NCBI GenBank assembly: GCA_963726615.1
Contig: CAVSCX010000006.1
Location: 1-64,000 of the forward strand
Origin: CAWDZK01 sp963726615
Lineage (GTDB): Bacteria > Actinomycetota > Actinomycetes > JACCUZ01
Reading direction: 5' to 3'
DNA length: 64,000 bases
Positions 1 through 8,997 of the stretch are shown one piece after another (the first letter of the stretch is position 1; the number at the start of each line of letters is the position of its first letter). A program made the translations under genes and the position numbers. The notes under the pieces are model-generated. The model was not told the origin of the DNA, ran no database searches, and saw nothing but the letters and a program-made list of their open reading frames with translations.

Positions 1-44
1 TCGGGGTCGGCAACGACGATGTCGGCTGGGTCTACCCCGACTGA
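1..44 (+). CDS. 3' end of an unidentified protein-coding gene (partial)
   Basis: The third frame reads 13 residues ending in DVGWVYPD followed by TGA at 42-44. The tail looks like natural protein sequence and no other frame offers a better explanation of the left edge. The rest lies outside the window, so no function can be given. It would converge on the minus-strand kinase gene that ends at 112. Confidence is low because so few codons are visible. Confidence 0.3.
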   Translation, partial: GVGNDDVGWVYPD

Positions 45-111
45 CGCAATGGCACCGACGGCTCCCGCACCCAGTCAACCCACGTGCTTCGTTCCGTGGA
101 CGGTTCCCCAG

Positions 112-2667
112 CTACTCGGCCCCCGGGCAGGGGGCTGCGGACTGGGCGCCGCTCGCGCCGTCACCGGTGAGGGAGTCCTCCGCGCGGGCCCGGCCAAGGT
201 TCCACTCCAGCCAGTCGTCGTCCGCCGCTTCCCGGCCGGCGAGGGCGCACCGCTGCAGGTTCTCTGGGAGCGTGGCGAGGGCCGGCACGGCGTCGTCGGA
301 GAGGCCGCTCAGGTAGAGCCAGTCCACCCGCCCGGTCGCGGCGTACCGGTCGAGGTTGTGCTCGGCGATCCACGCGTCGGGGTTGACCGCCGCCAGGCCG
401 AGCAACGCCACCACGCCGCTGAGCAGTGCGAAGCGGGGGAGCCACCTGGCCCGGAGGGCGATCCCGCCCGCGAGGACCGCAAGCACGAGGAGGCCGAGCC
501 ACCCCTCGAACACGTCGGCGAGCAGCCGGAGCCGGGTGAACCCGAACGCGTCCTGGTAGATGTGCATGCGGTGCAGCGCGGAGGCGACCACGACCAGGGT
601 CATCAGGCACAGCATTCCCAGTGACCCCCGCAGCCAGGTGCGGTCCGAGGCGGTCGCGACCGGCGCCTTGCGGGCAGCCGCCCAGACGACGAGCAGCGTC
701 AGGGCGGTGGCGACGGTGAGCTGCCCGAACCCCTGGTGGACGTACTCCGCGTAGGTGAGCCCCGTCGTACGCCGGAGGTAGTCGTGACCGCCGAAGACCA
801 CGGTCGCCTGCGCCACGAGGAACGTCGCGAAGACGGCGACCACGACGAGGACGGGGGCGAGCCACTCGAACCTGTTCGTCACCGGACGGCGGGTGCCCTC
901 GGCCTGGTCGACCCGTGGTGGGTTGAGGGCGAGGTACGCCGCGGCCAGCACCGTGCCGCCGACGGCGACCGCGACGAAAGCGCGCAGGACGAGCGTGTCG
1001 AGGGTGAGGTCCGGCAGCAGCGCATCCACCCACTCGGCGAGCAAGGCGTCGGCCGAGGCGAACAGGGCACCGAAGACCAGTAGTCCGAGGAACGACAGGA
1101 GCAGCGTGCGCAGCAGCGCCGCCCCGTGCCCCAGCCCGGTGAGCACGGCCAGGGTGCGGCCGAGCCAGGGCAGACCCCGGAGCCCGGCGAGTGGCCAGGC
1201 CAGGCCGCTGAGCACGAAACCGGGCAGCGTCCGGCCGCGGGTCACGCCGAGCACGCAGAGGGCGGCACCCGCCAGAAGGCAGAGCACCACGATCCAGTCG
1301 GCGTCCCGAACGACGGCGGTCGCCGCGAGCAGACCGCACAGCCCGGCGCAGGAGAGGGTGTACGGCTCGCGGCGGTACGGACTCGCGGCGAGCACGACCA
1401 CGCCGGCTGCGGCGAGCACGACGAAGGTGCCAAGGCCGAGGTCCCGGAAGGGCAGGACCACGCCGCCGAGCACGCCGGCCCCCACGGCGCCGAGCAGCAC
1501 GGCCAGCCGGGCGGGAACGCCGCGGTCGGGCCAGAACCCGCCGAAGAGGTCGTCGAGCAGCGGCCGGGCGGGCACGGCTCCGGGCGCCGCGTACGTCGCC
1601 GGCGCCGCGGGCGGTGGCAGGGCGGTGGGCATGGTGGTCTCCAGACGCTGCACGGGTCGGTCGGGCGGCTCGAGGGGGAGCTCGACCCGGACGCGGGCGC
1701 CCCCGTCGGGCGGCTCCGGGTCGAGGAAGCGGATGCTGCCGCCGTGGAGGTCGGTGACCCATCGGGCGATCGCCAGTCCGAGACCTGTGCCGCCGCCACC
1801 CTCGGTGTCGCGCAGGGACCCGAACGGCTCGAAGACCCGCTCGCGGTCCTCGGTTGCGACGCCGGCCCCCTGGTCGTGCACCTCCAGCTGGAGCCGGTCG
1901 CCGCGACGGGCGGCGGTGACGAGGACGGTGCCGGCGGCGGGGCTGTGCCGGGACGCGTTGTCGAGCAGGTTGGCCACGAGCTGCCGCAGCCGGGCGGGGT
2001 CGGCCCTGACGACGAGATCGGCGGGATCGATGCGCACGTCGTAGTCGACCGAGCGACCGAGCACCTGCGCCTCGGCGACGGCGTCGGCGAGCAACCCGCC
2101 GAGCGGGACGTCCTCGGGGGCCAGTGGCGCCTTGCCCGCGTCGACGCGGGCCAGGTCGAGCAGGTCGTCCACGAGCCCGCTCAGACGCTCCGCCTGGGCG
2201 AGGGCGGCGGCGAGCGAGTCGGGTTCGCGCGGCGCGACGCCGTCGACGAGGTTCTCGAGCACGGCGCACAGCGCGGCCAGGGGGGTCCGGAGCTCGTGGC
2301 TGACGTTGGCGACGAGCTCCCGGCGCTGGCGATCGACGCCGGCCAGGTCGCGCGCCATCGTGTTGAAGGCGCGGGCCAGCGCGCCGACCTCGTCGCCTGA
2401 GGTCTGGGTGACCCGGACGTCGTAGTCGCCGGTCGCCATCCGGCGGGCCGCACCGGTCATCTCGCGCAGCGGCGAGATCATGCCGACAGCGAGGAGCTGG
2501 GTCACTGCCAGGGCGAGCAGGACCGTCACCGGGATGCTCAGCCAGACCGGCACGCCGCCGGCCCGGCCGAGGCTCGCGACCGTCACGGCGACCACCACGC
2601 TCGCGGTCACCAGCAGGCCGAGCTTCACCTTGAGCGAGGTGACGCCGGCAAGCGGCTGGACGGTCAC
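112..2667 (-). CDS. sensor histidine kinase fused to a DUF4173/DUF4153-like membrane domain
   Basis: This is an 851-residue membrane sensor kinase. Two N-terminal membrane segments (about 14-35 and 43-65) lead into a HAMP segment, then the phospho-acceptor motif NVSHELRTPL with His124, the N box NLLDNASRHS, and the G boxes HDQGAG and GGTGLGLA. After a Pro/Ala-rich linker near residue 420 the same frame continues into about 400 residues with roughly ten hydrophobic segments that begin with FGGFWPDRGVP, as in DUF4173/DUF4153 proteins. The GTG start at 2667 overlaps the TGA of the response regulator (GTGA), so the pair is translationally coupled. The open frame extends upstream to 2910, but that part is a shadow of the regulator. 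The kinase assignment is certain. The role of the C-terminal module is unknown; it may be an extra sensor or transport-like domain. Confidence 0.9.
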   Translation of the reverse strand: MTVQPLAGVTSLKVKLGLLVTASVVVAVTVASLGRAGGVPVWLSIPVTVLLALAVTQLLAVGMISPLREMTGAARRMATGDYDVRVTQTSGDEVGALARAFNTMARDLAGVDRQRRELVANVSHELRTPLAALCAVLENLVDGVAPREPDSLAAALAQAERLSGLVDDLLDLARVDAGKAPLAPEDVPLGGLLADAVAEAQVLGRSVDYDVRIDPADLVVRADPARLRQLVANLLDNASRHSPAAGTVLVTAARRGDRLQLEVHDQGAGVATEDRERVFEPFGSLRDTEGGGGTGLGLAIARWVTDLHGGSIRFLDPEPPDGGARVRVELPLEPPDRPVQRLETTMPTALPPPAAPATYAAPGAVPARPLLDDLFGGFWPDRGVPARLAVLLGAVGAGVLGGVVLPFRDLGLGTFVVLAAAGVVVLAASPYRREPYTLSCAGLCGLLAATAVVRDADWIVVLCLLAGAALCVLGVTRGRTLPGFVLSGLAWPLAGLRGLPWLGRTLAVLTGLGHGAALLRTLLLSFLGLLVFGALFASADALLAEWVDALLPDLTLDTLVLRAFVAVAVGGTVLAAAYLALNPPRVDQAEGTRRPVTNRFEWLAPVLVVVAVFATFLVAQATVVFGGHDYLRRTTGLTYAEYVHQGFGQLTVATALTLLVVWAAARKAPVATASDRTWLRGSLGMLCLMTLVVVASALHRMHIYQDAFGFTRLRLLADVFEGWLGLLVLAVLAGGIALRARWLPRFALLSGVVALLGLAAVNPDAWIAEHNLDRYAATGRVDWLYLSGLSDDAVPALATLPENLQRCALAGREAADDDWLEWNLGRARAEDSLTGDGASGAQSAAPCPGAE

Positions 2668-3356
2668 GGCGATCTCTCGGTCTCGATCGCGTACCCGACG
2701 CCGTGGACCGTGCGGATGAGCTCGGCGCCGACCTTGGCGCGCAGGCCCTTGATGTGGCTGTCGACGGTGCGCGTGCCGGACGCACCGGCCCAGCCCCAGA
2801 CCTCGGCCATCAGACGCTCGCGGGTCACGACCGCGCCGGGGCTGGCCGCCAGGCAGAGCAGCAGGTCGAACTCGGTCGGCGTCAGGCGGACCTCGTCCTG
2901 GCCGAGCCACACCCGGCGGGCCGCGCCGTCCACGCGGAGACGCCCGAGCTCGAGAGCGCGCCGGCCGACGAGCTCGGCCGCGCGCTCGACCCGACGCAGG
3001 AGGGCGCCGACCCGGGCGACGAGCTCACGCATCCGGAACGGCTTGGTGAGGTAGTCGTCCGCCCCCAGTCCGAGCCCGACCAGGACGTCGGCCTCGTCGG
3101 TGCGAGCCGTGAGCATCAGCACCGGCACCGGCCGGTCGGCCTGGATGCGGCGGCACACCTCGTGCCCGTCGTACCCCGGCAGCATGACGTCGAGCACGAC
3201 GAGGTCCGGGGAGTGCTCGGCATACGCGGCAACTGCTCCCGGTCCGTCCCAGGCGCGCACGACGTCGTACGCCTCGGCCGCGAGCCGGTCGGAGACGGCC
3301 TGGTTGATGACCGGGTCGTCCTCGACGACGAGGACCTTCCGGCTCGCGCTGCTCAT
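2664..3356 (-). CDS. OmpR/PhoB-family response regulator
   Basis: This 230-residue two-component regulator has a receiver domain at about 7-120, with the acidic pair in VVEDD, phospho-acceptor Asp56 in VVLDVMLPG, and Lys105 in LTKPF. A C-terminal winged helix (about 130-228) carries LTPTEFDLLLCLA and RTVHGVGYAIE, typical of the OmpR DNA-binding fold. It is first in an operon with the kinase whose GTG overlaps its stop, so that kinase is almost certainly its partner. A metallophosphoesterase gene diverges upstream across about 150 bases, which makes it a candidate target. Targets cannot be named from sequence. Confidence 0.93.
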   Translation of the reverse strand: MSSASRKVLVVEDDPVINQAVSDRLAAEAYDVVRAWDGPGAVAAYAEHSPDLVVLDVMLPGYDGHEVCRRIQADRPVPVLMLTARTDEADVLVGLGLGADDYLTKPFRMRELVARVGALLRRVERAAELVGRRALELGRLRVDGAARRVWLGQDEVRLTPTEFDLLLCLAASPGAVVTRERLMAEVWGWAGASGTRTVDSHIKGLRAKVGAELIRTVHGVGYAIETERSP

Positions 3357-3506
3357 GCCCGAAGGCTACGAGCGCGAGCGGTCAGCAGAGGGGGGCGACG
3401 TGTGCAGGTTCTGTGCAGATCGGCCCGGACGCCACGGTCCGGCGGCTGCCGAGACCGGGTCGATCGGTCGGTTCTCAGCGCGCTCTCAGCATGATCCGGG
3501 GATCAT

Positions 3507-4463
3507 GTGTGCATGGGACGCCGCCTGCCTGTCGCCGTGGCTTTGGCCGGTGTCGCCCTGGTGGCTGCGGCCGCGGTGGGCACCCAGGCCGCGACGGGCG
3601 CCGGCTGGCCGTGGTCGCCGCAGCCCGCGACAGTCTCTCCGGCGGCGACCGCCCCGGCCGCTCCGGGCTCCTCCGCGGCCACGGAGCCCGCTCCGCCGGT
3701 CAGCGGCGAGCCGCTCGTCCGGCTGGCGGTCGCCGGTGACACCGGCACCGGCGGTGAGGCCCAGCACGAGACCGCAGCGGTGATGGACGCAGCGGACGAT
3801 GCCGACCCCTACGACGGGTTGTTGCTCCTGGGGGACCTCATTTACGAGAACGGCAACCCCGACCTGCTCGGCGAGAGGCTGCTCGACCCGTTTGCGCCTG
3901 TCCTCGACACCGGCACCGAGCTCGTCCCCGTTCTGGGGAACCACGACATCCGGCGCGGCAAGGAGGACGAGATCCTCGCCGCCCTGGGCCGGGACCAGCG
4001 CTGGTACGTCCACCGGATCGGTCCGCTCAAGATCGTCGCGCTCGACTCCAACAGCGCCGACGACCGGGAGCAGACGCGGTGGCTGGAGGACACCCTCGCC
4101 GAGCCCGAACCCGAAGGGACCTGGACGATCGCCGCGATGCACCACCCGGCGTACTCGGCGGGGGAGCACGGCTCCGATCGCGACGTCCAGCGGAACTGGG
4201 CCCCGCTCTTCAGCCGCTACGGCGTCCCCCTCGTCTTCGCCGGCCACGACCACGACTACCAGCGCTCGCACCCGCAGGACGGTGTGACCTACGTGGTGTC
4301 CGGTGGCGGGGCCAAGCTCCGGGACACCGGCCGGCAGGACTTCACGGCCGTGAGCGCTTCCGTCCTGCACTACGTGGACCTGCTGGTCTATGACGACCGC
4401 CTCGTCGGGCGCGCCATCGACCACGCGGGCAACCTGGTCGACGAGTTCACCCTCACCCGCTGA
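3507..4463 (+). CDS. secreted calcineurin-like metallophosphoesterase
   Basis: This protein of about 318 residues starts with a secretion signal (Arg-Arg followed by an Ala/Val-rich core to about residue 30) and a Pro/Ala-rich linker. The metallophosphoesterase signatures follow in order: GDTGTGG, GDLIYENGN, GNHDIR, the histidine motif MHHPAYS and GHDHDYQR. These supply the two-metal ligands of purple-acid-phosphatase/calcineurin-type enzymes. It probably removes phosphate from extracytoplasmic substrates. GTG at 3507 and ATG at 3513 are both possible starts and give the same signal peptide. It diverges from the two-component operon and ends close to the convergent acdS gene. The substrate is not predictable. 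Confidence 0.85.
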   Translation: MCMGRRLPVAVALAGVALVAAAAVGTQAATGAGWPWSPQPATVSPAATAPAAPGSSAATEPAPPVSGEPLVRLAVAGDTGTGGEAQHETAAVMDAADDADPYDGLLLLGDLIYENGNPDLLGERLLDPFAPVLDTGTELVPVLGNHDIRRGKEDEILAALGRDQRWYVHRIGPLKIVALDSNSADDREQTRWLEDTLAEPEPEGTWTIAAMHHPAYSAGEHGSDRDVQRNWAPLFSRYGVPLVFAGHDHDYQRSHPQDGVTYVVSGGGAKLRDTGRQDFTAVSASVLHYVDLLVYDDRLVGRAIDHAGNLVDEFTLTR

Positions 4464-4489
4464 GTCGACCCACCCGCTCGCGGCGCGGC

Positions 4490-5500
4490 TCAGGCGGTGA
4501 ACAGGGCGCTGTACGCGTTGAGGGCCGGCTGACCACCCAGGTGCGCGTACAGCACGGTGGAGTCCCTGCCGATGTCGCCGTCCCGCACGAGGTCGATGAG
4601 CCCGGCCATCGACTTCCCTTCGTACACCGGGTCGATGATCATGCCCTCCAGCGCTCCGGTGAGGCGGATGGCGTCGAGGGTCGACTGCACCGGGACGCCG
4701 TACAGGTCACCTGCCCACCCCGCCAGCACGGTGATTTCTTCGTCGCGCAGCTCCCGGCCCAGCCCGATCAGGTCGGCCGTGCTGCGAGCGATCCGCTCGA
4801 CCTGCTGGCGGGTCTCGTCGATCTTCGCCGAGGCGTCGATGCCGATGACCCGCCGGGGCCGGTCCTGCCCCGCGAAGCCGGCGATCATCCCGGCGTGGGT
4901 CGATCCCGTGACCGAGCACACCACGACAGTGTCGAAGAAGACGCCGAGCTCCTGCTCCTGGTGTGCCAGCTCGTCGGCCCAGCTCGCGAACCCCAGCCCA
5001 CCGAGGCGGTGGTCTGACGCGCCGGCGGGGATGCCGTACGGAGTACCGCCGCGGCGCCGGACGTCCTCGAGCGCGGTGTTCCAGCTGTCCTTGAAGCCGA
5101 TCCCGAAGCCGGCTGGGTCCAGCCGCACCTCAGCACCCATGATCCGCGAGAGCATGATGTTCCCGACCCGGTCGTTGACGCAGTCCGGCCAGTCCACCCA
5201 GTTCTCCTGGACGAGGAGCGCTTTCAGCCCCATCTTGGCGGCGAGCGCGGCGACCTGACGGGTGTGGTTCGACTGGTAGCCGCCGATCGACACCAGGGTG
5301 TCGGCACCCTGTGCGATCACGTCCGGGGCGATGTACTCCAGCTTGCGGGTCTTGTTGCCGCCGTAGGCGAGTCCACTGTTGCAGTCCTCCCGCTTGGCCC
5401 AGATCTGCGCGCCGCCGAGGTGCGCGCTGAGCCGCTCCAGCCGATGGACCGGGCTCGGACCGAACAGCAACGGGTAGCGAGGGAAGTCCTGCAGCGCCAT
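4490..5500 (-). CDS. acdS: 1-aminocyclopropane-1-carboxylate deaminase
   Basis: This PLP enzyme cleaves ACC, the plant ethylene precursor, to 2-oxobutyrate and ammonia. The 336-residue length matches the family. PLP lysine K50 lies in GGNKTRK, and the late motif PVYEGKS places Tyr293 and Glu294, with Leu321 in AHLGGQPALNAY. Allowing a one-residue offset, these correspond to Tyr294, Glu295 and Leu322 of pseudomonad AcdS, the residues used to separate true ACC deaminases from D-cysteine desulfhydrases. A clear AGGAG precedes the ATG. The gene stands alone, with no lrp-type regulator adjacent. It suggests contact with plants or rhizosphere soil, or general use of ACC as a nitrogen source. Confidence 0.93.
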   Translation of the reverse strand: MALQDFPRYPLLFGPSPVHRLERLSAHLGGAQIWAKREDCNSGLAYGGNKTRKLEYIAPDVIAQGADTLVSIGGYQSNHTRQVAALAAKMGLKALLVQENWVDWPDCVNDRVGNIMLSRIMGAEVRLDPAGFGIGFKDSWNTALEDVRRRGGTPYGIPAGASDHRLGGLGFASWADELAHQEQELGVFFDTVVVCSVTGSTHAGMIAGFAGQDRPRRVIGIDASAKIDETRQQVERIARSTADLIGLGRELRDEEITVLAGWAGDLYGVPVQSTLDAIRLTGALEGMIIDPVYEGKSMAGLIDLVRDGDIGRDSTVLYAHLGGQPALNAYSALFTA

Positions 5501-5859
5501 GGGGTCTCCTGCGGTCGGGTGGGTCGATCCTGCCCGGTCGGCCGACCGTGGCCCGACCCGGGCTTTCGACCGCGACCTGGCGCCGCTCCGGCATCCTCGC
5601 GGTGCGGGCCGCTACTATGGCCGGAGCACCAACAGGGCACGGCGCTGGTGTGGCGACGACGCTCGATGCGCGGCTGGCCCCACCCGGGCAAGCCGCCGGC
5701 GCGGAGGCATCGATCTCTCGGGATTCCCGGGACCGGTGCACAGCCGGAGCAGCCGGCAGGGACGGACCTTCGCCCCACGTCTGTCGGCCCGGCCACTGGA
5801 CGGCGCACGAGTACGTCTTTCCGCCGCGGCGAGCGCCGCGCGCTCCGGAGGAGGGGTTT
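5501..5859. other. divergent intergenic region between acdS and the helicase gene
   Basis: About 360 bases with no convincing gene. The left end holds the acdS ribosome site (AGGAG on the minus strand). A TACTAT box at 5613-5618 could be a -10 element for the plus-strand helicase, but I see no good -35 before it. The right end carries GGAGGA at 5847-5852, seven bases before the helicase GTG. The helicase frame stays open upstream to 5548, but that extension is Arg/Ala/Gly-rich and looks untranslated. Confidence 0.4.
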
Positions 5860-8007
5860 GTGGCTCGAGAAGGCCAGCGCTCATCGGGTGCTCGCCGTAC
5901 CGCCCCGCGCAACCAGCGACGGGGCCGCGACCGCGACAACGAGGGCATCATCCCGGTGCTCGCCCGCGCGGTGCGCGAGGTCGAGGCCGCGGCCGAGCGC
6001 GGGCGGGTGAGGCCATCGGTGCGTACGAAGTTCCAGGCCGTCGCACTGCTGGTGCGCCAGGAGCGTGCCCGGGTCCGGGCGGACGGCTCCATCGGCGACA
6101 CGCACCGCGGTGAGATGCTCAAGCGGCTCGACGGCGTCGCCACCATCCTCGCCAAGGCAGCGGTCCGGGACGCCGCGCTCCTCTCCCTCCTCGCCGACGA
6201 CGCCGTGGTCTCCGGCGCAGCCGCCTCGCTCGCGCGGGACATGCAGCGGGACGCCGGGATCGAGTCGGTCGCTGACGAGGCCGCGCCGCCGGAGCCCGTG
6301 GCGGCCGCGGCCACCACCGAGCGTCGGGTCGTGCCGCAGTCCGTCGTCTCACGGCAGCTCGCCAACCCGTTCCTCGCCCCGGACTTCAGCACCGTCCGGC
6401 AGCGTGCCGCCCCCGCCCGGCGCCTGGCCAGCTGGGAGCTGCTCGGCCCGCTCTTCAGCTCGTTCGAACGCGCCGGCGGCGGCGCCTCGACGGGCATGAC
6501 GCTGCCCGCGGCTTCCTCCCTCCGCGCGGCGGGCGGCCTCACACTGATGCCGCACCAGGCCGGGCTGATCGCCGCCGCCGCTGCCGGCCACCGGACGTTC
6601 CTGCTGGCGGACGAGCCGGGCCTGGGCAAGACCGCGCAGGCGCTGCTCGCCGCGCAGGCGGCAGACGCCTATCCGCTGCTCGCCGTCGTGCCGAACGTCG
6701 TCAAGACCAACTGGGCCCGTGAGGCCGGTCTCTGGACCCCCAGCCGCAAGGCCACCGTGATCCACGGCGACGGCGAGACGGTGGACGGCTTCGCCGACAT
6801 CGTGATCGTCAACTACGAGGTGCTCGACCGGCACGTGGGCTGGCTCGGTGACCTCGGCTTCCGCAGCATGGTCGTCGACGAGGCGCACTTCATCAAGAAC
6901 AAGTCATCTCAGCGCTCACAGCACGTGCTGGAGCTCTCCGAGCGGATGCGGGCCCGGGCCGCGCGCCCCTTGCTGATGGCCCTCACCGGGACCCCGCTGA
7001 TCAACGACATCGAGGACTTCCGGGCGATCTGGCAGTTCCTCGGCTGGATCGACGACAAGAAGCCGCTCGCGGAGCTCATGCACGCCCTGGAGGAGACCGG
7101 CCTGACGCCGGAGGACCCCGCCTTCTACCCTGCGGCTCGCCGCTGCGTGGTCGACCTCGGCATCGTCCGGCGCCGCAAGGTCGACGTGGCCGCCGACATC
7201 CCCGCACGGCGCGTGGCCGACCTGCCGGTCGAGCTCGACGACGCGGTCGGCCGCTCGATCCGGGAGGCAGAGCGTGACCTTGCGCGCCGCCTGGTGTCTC
7301 AGTACGACCGCGCGCTGGCGAGGCGGGCGTCCGGTCCCGCCGAGGGGACGGGCCACGACGGCATCGACCACGATCTGGTGCGAAGGATCGCCACCAGGGA
7401 GCGCAAGGCGTCGTCCGAGGCGAAGACCGGCGAGAACGTGTTCAGCATGATGCGGCGCATCGGCCAGGCGAAAGCCGGCCTCAGCGCCGACTACGCCGCA
7501 CAGCTGGCCCGCAGCGCCGGCAAGGTCGTCTTCTTCGCCAAGCACATCGACGTCATGGACGTCGCGGAGGAGGCCTTCACCAAACGAGGGATCCGTTTCT
7601 CGTCGATCCGTGGCGACCAGACCCGGACGTCTCGTCAGAAGAACATCGACGCCTTCACGAACGACCCCGACGTCCACATCGCGGTCTGCTCTCTCACCGC
7701 CGCCGGCGTGGGCATCAACCTGCAGGTCGCCTCCAACATCGTGCTTGCCGAGCTCTCGTGGACGGACGCGGAGCAGACCCAGGCGATCGACCGGAGCCAT
7801 CGCATCGGTCAGACGGAGCCGGTCACGGCATGGCGCATCATCGCCGCCCAGACAATCGACGCGAGGATCGCCGAGCTGATCGACAGCAAGGCGGGACTGG
7901 CCGCCCGGGCGCTCGACGGCGCCGAGGACGTCGAGTTCTCCTCTGCCGACGTGCAGCTCGAGGCCATCGTCGCGCTGTTGACCGACGCGCTGGCGGCCCG
8001 GCAGTAG
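5860..8007 (+). CDS. SNF2-family DEAD/DEAH-box helicase (SMARCAL1-like architecture)
   Basis: A 715-residue superfamily 2 ATPase. After a basic, helical N-terminal region come the Walker A motif DEPGLGKTAQ, the DEAH box in VVDEAHFIKN, motif III LTGTPLIN, and a C-terminal RecA lobe with AAGVGINLQ and the SNF2 motif VI region QAIDRSHRIGQT. Such proteins translocate on double-stranded DNA and may remodel forks or protein-DNA complexes. GTG 5860 was chosen because a strong GGAGGA lies seven bases upstream. It is monocistronic, with no nuclease or methylase neighbours, so a defence role is not indicated. Confidence 0.88.
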   Translation: MAREGQRSSGARRTAPRNQRRGRDRDNEGIIPVLARAVREVEAAAERGRVRPSVRTKFQAVALLVRQERARVRADGSIGDTHRGEMLKRLDGVATILAKAAVRDAALLSLLADDAVVSGAAASLARDMQRDAGIESVADEAAPPEPVAAAATTERRVVPQSVVSRQLANPFLAPDFSTVRQRAAPARRLASWELLGPLFSSFERAGGGASTGMTLPAASSLRAAGGLTLMPHQAGLIAAAAAGHRTFLLADEPGLGKTAQALLAAQAADAYPLLAVVPNVVKTNWAREAGLWTPSRKATVIHGDGETVDGFADIVIVNYEVLDRHVGWLGDLGFRSMVVDEAHFIKNKSSQRSQHVLELSERMRARAARPLLMALTGTPLINDIEDFRAIWQFLGWIDDKKPLAELMHALEETGLTPEDPAFYPAARRCVVDLGIVRRRKVDVAADIPARRVADLPVELDDAVGRSIREAERDLARRLVSQYDRALARRASGPAEGTGHDGIDHDLVRRIATRERKASSEAKTGENVFSMMRRIGQAKAGLSADYAAQLARSAGKVVFFAKHIDVMDVAEEAFTKRGIRFSSIRGDQTRTSRQKNIDAFTNDPDVHIAVCSLTAAGVGINLQVASNIVLAELSWTDAEQTQAIDRSHRIGQTEPVTAWRIIAAQTIDARIAELIDSKAGLAARALDGAEDVEFSSADVQLEAIVALLTDALAARQ

Positions 8008-8040
8008 CCACCCCGTCAGCCCGTCCGAGTCGCATCCCGG

Positions 8041-8111
8041 CACCAACGACGGCGCAATGCTGCGCCGTGCCCGGTTCCAGGCCCACGGAGCGAGTTGCTC
8101 CGTCGTTGGTG
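8041..8111. repeat. nested inverted repeats between convergent genes (possible bidirectional terminator)
   Basis: CACCAACGACGG at 8041-8052 is perfectly inverted at 8100-8111. Inside lie two smaller hairpins: GGCGCA/TGCGCC (8051-8066) and ACGGAGC/GCTCCGT (8085-8103). The second shares bases with the right arm of the outer stem, so the two folds compete. The element sits between the convergent helicase and anti-sigma-like genes, where a two-way terminator would be expected. There is no T-tract on either side. Confidence 0.5.
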
Positions 8112-8184
8112 TCGCCGTCGGACTCTCGGGTCCCTGGACCGCGGCCCTCGTGGTCGCCGCCGGCTCCCGGCCGAGCGCCCTGCG

Positions 8185-8997
8185 TCAGCGTGAGGACGTT
8201 CCGGCCGAGCCCCCCTGCTCGACCGACACGTACTCCTGGACTCGCTGGGCCCAGAGGCGGATCGACGGACCGTTCAGCGCCATGTCGGATGTGCTCGGCC
8301 AGTCGGCGTACATCGTCGCCGCGTCCCGAGGGTGAGCCTCGGACACCCAGGTGGCAAACGGCTCCCACATCTGCGCGGAGAAGCCGTTGGACTCGAAGTC
8401 GAGCTGCTGCTCCACCGCGGTAATCTTCCCGTCCAGGACGGTGATGTTGAACTGGCTGTTGGCGAACGGCCCGCGGCCCAGCTCGTCGGAGCCCAGCGCG
8501 TGGTAGTCGAACGTGCACACCACGTTGGTGGTCCCGGACAGCGTGCTAGACATCCTGTCGCAGGAGTCGACCAGCAGCAGGTACCGGACGGCCTCCATCC
8601 AGCGGTTGCCGGCACGCCAGACGTCGAAGCCACGCTCGTCCCGCCAGATCGACACGTAGGCGTCGGGGGCCAGGTACGACGCGGCGCGATCCCGGTCGAA
8701 GGACCCGTAGGCGTCGAGGAAAGCCGCTGCCACCTCGGTCGAGGAGGCAGGCGGCGCGACGGCCTTGGTCCGGTCGAGGTCCAGGCCGCTCGTCCAGACG
8801 ACGAGCACGACCGCAGCCGCGGCGGCGGCGGCGACCAGGGCCCTGGTGCCCCAACGACGATGGCGACGAGCGACCTCGTGCTCCGCGTCGACCAGCAGGG
8901 TCTGCAACTGCTCTTCGGTGCGTGTGTGGCTCATGGCGTTCTCCGCATGTTGGTGGAGCACCGCGGTCAGCCGGCGCTCCAGGTCTGAGGTGGTCAT
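8185..8997 (-). CDS. membrane-anchored protein with NTF2-like-sized outer domain, partner of ECF sigma factor
   Basis: A 270-residue protein with a cytoplasmic N-terminus of about 45 residues, one Ala/Val-rich membrane segment (about 48-68), and an exported domain of about 200 residues with aromatic-rich motifs such as DAYGSFDRDR and YADWPS, which resembles an NTF2/SnoaL-type fold in layout. Its ATG at 8997 overlaps the TGA of the sigma gene (ATGA), so the two are cotranslated. By position it should be the cognate regulator of that sigma factor. No zinc anti-sigma HxxxCxxC motif is present, so the mechanism would differ from RsrA. The regulator role is inferred from context only. Confidence 0.6.
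   Translation of the reverse strand: MTTSDLERRLTAVLHQHAENAMSHTRTEEQLQTLLVDAEHEVARRHRRWGTRALVAAAAAAAVVLVVWTSGLDLDRTKAVAPPASSTEVAAAFLDAYGSFDRDRAASYLAPDAYVSIWRDERGFDVWRAGNRWMEAVRYLLLVDSCDRMSSTLSGTTNVVCTFDYHALGSDELGRGPFANSQFNITVLDGKITAVEQQLDFESNGFSAQMWEPFATWVSEAHPRDAATMYADWPSTSDMALNGPSIRLWAQRVQEYVSVEQGGSAGTSSR

Noticed and set aside
5548..5859. Longer N-terminus for the SNF2 helicase
   Set aside because: The extra 104 codons are Arg/Ala/Gly-rich, and the strong ribosome site is placed for GTG 5860.
5860..8007. SNF2 helicase as part of a defence island
   Set aside because: Neighbours are ACC deaminase and an ECF sigma pair; no nuclease, methylase or phospholipase partner is present.
8041..8111. 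Integron attC site
   Set aside because: The ends do not give the required RYYYAAC/GTTRRRY core sites and there is no integrase or cassette.
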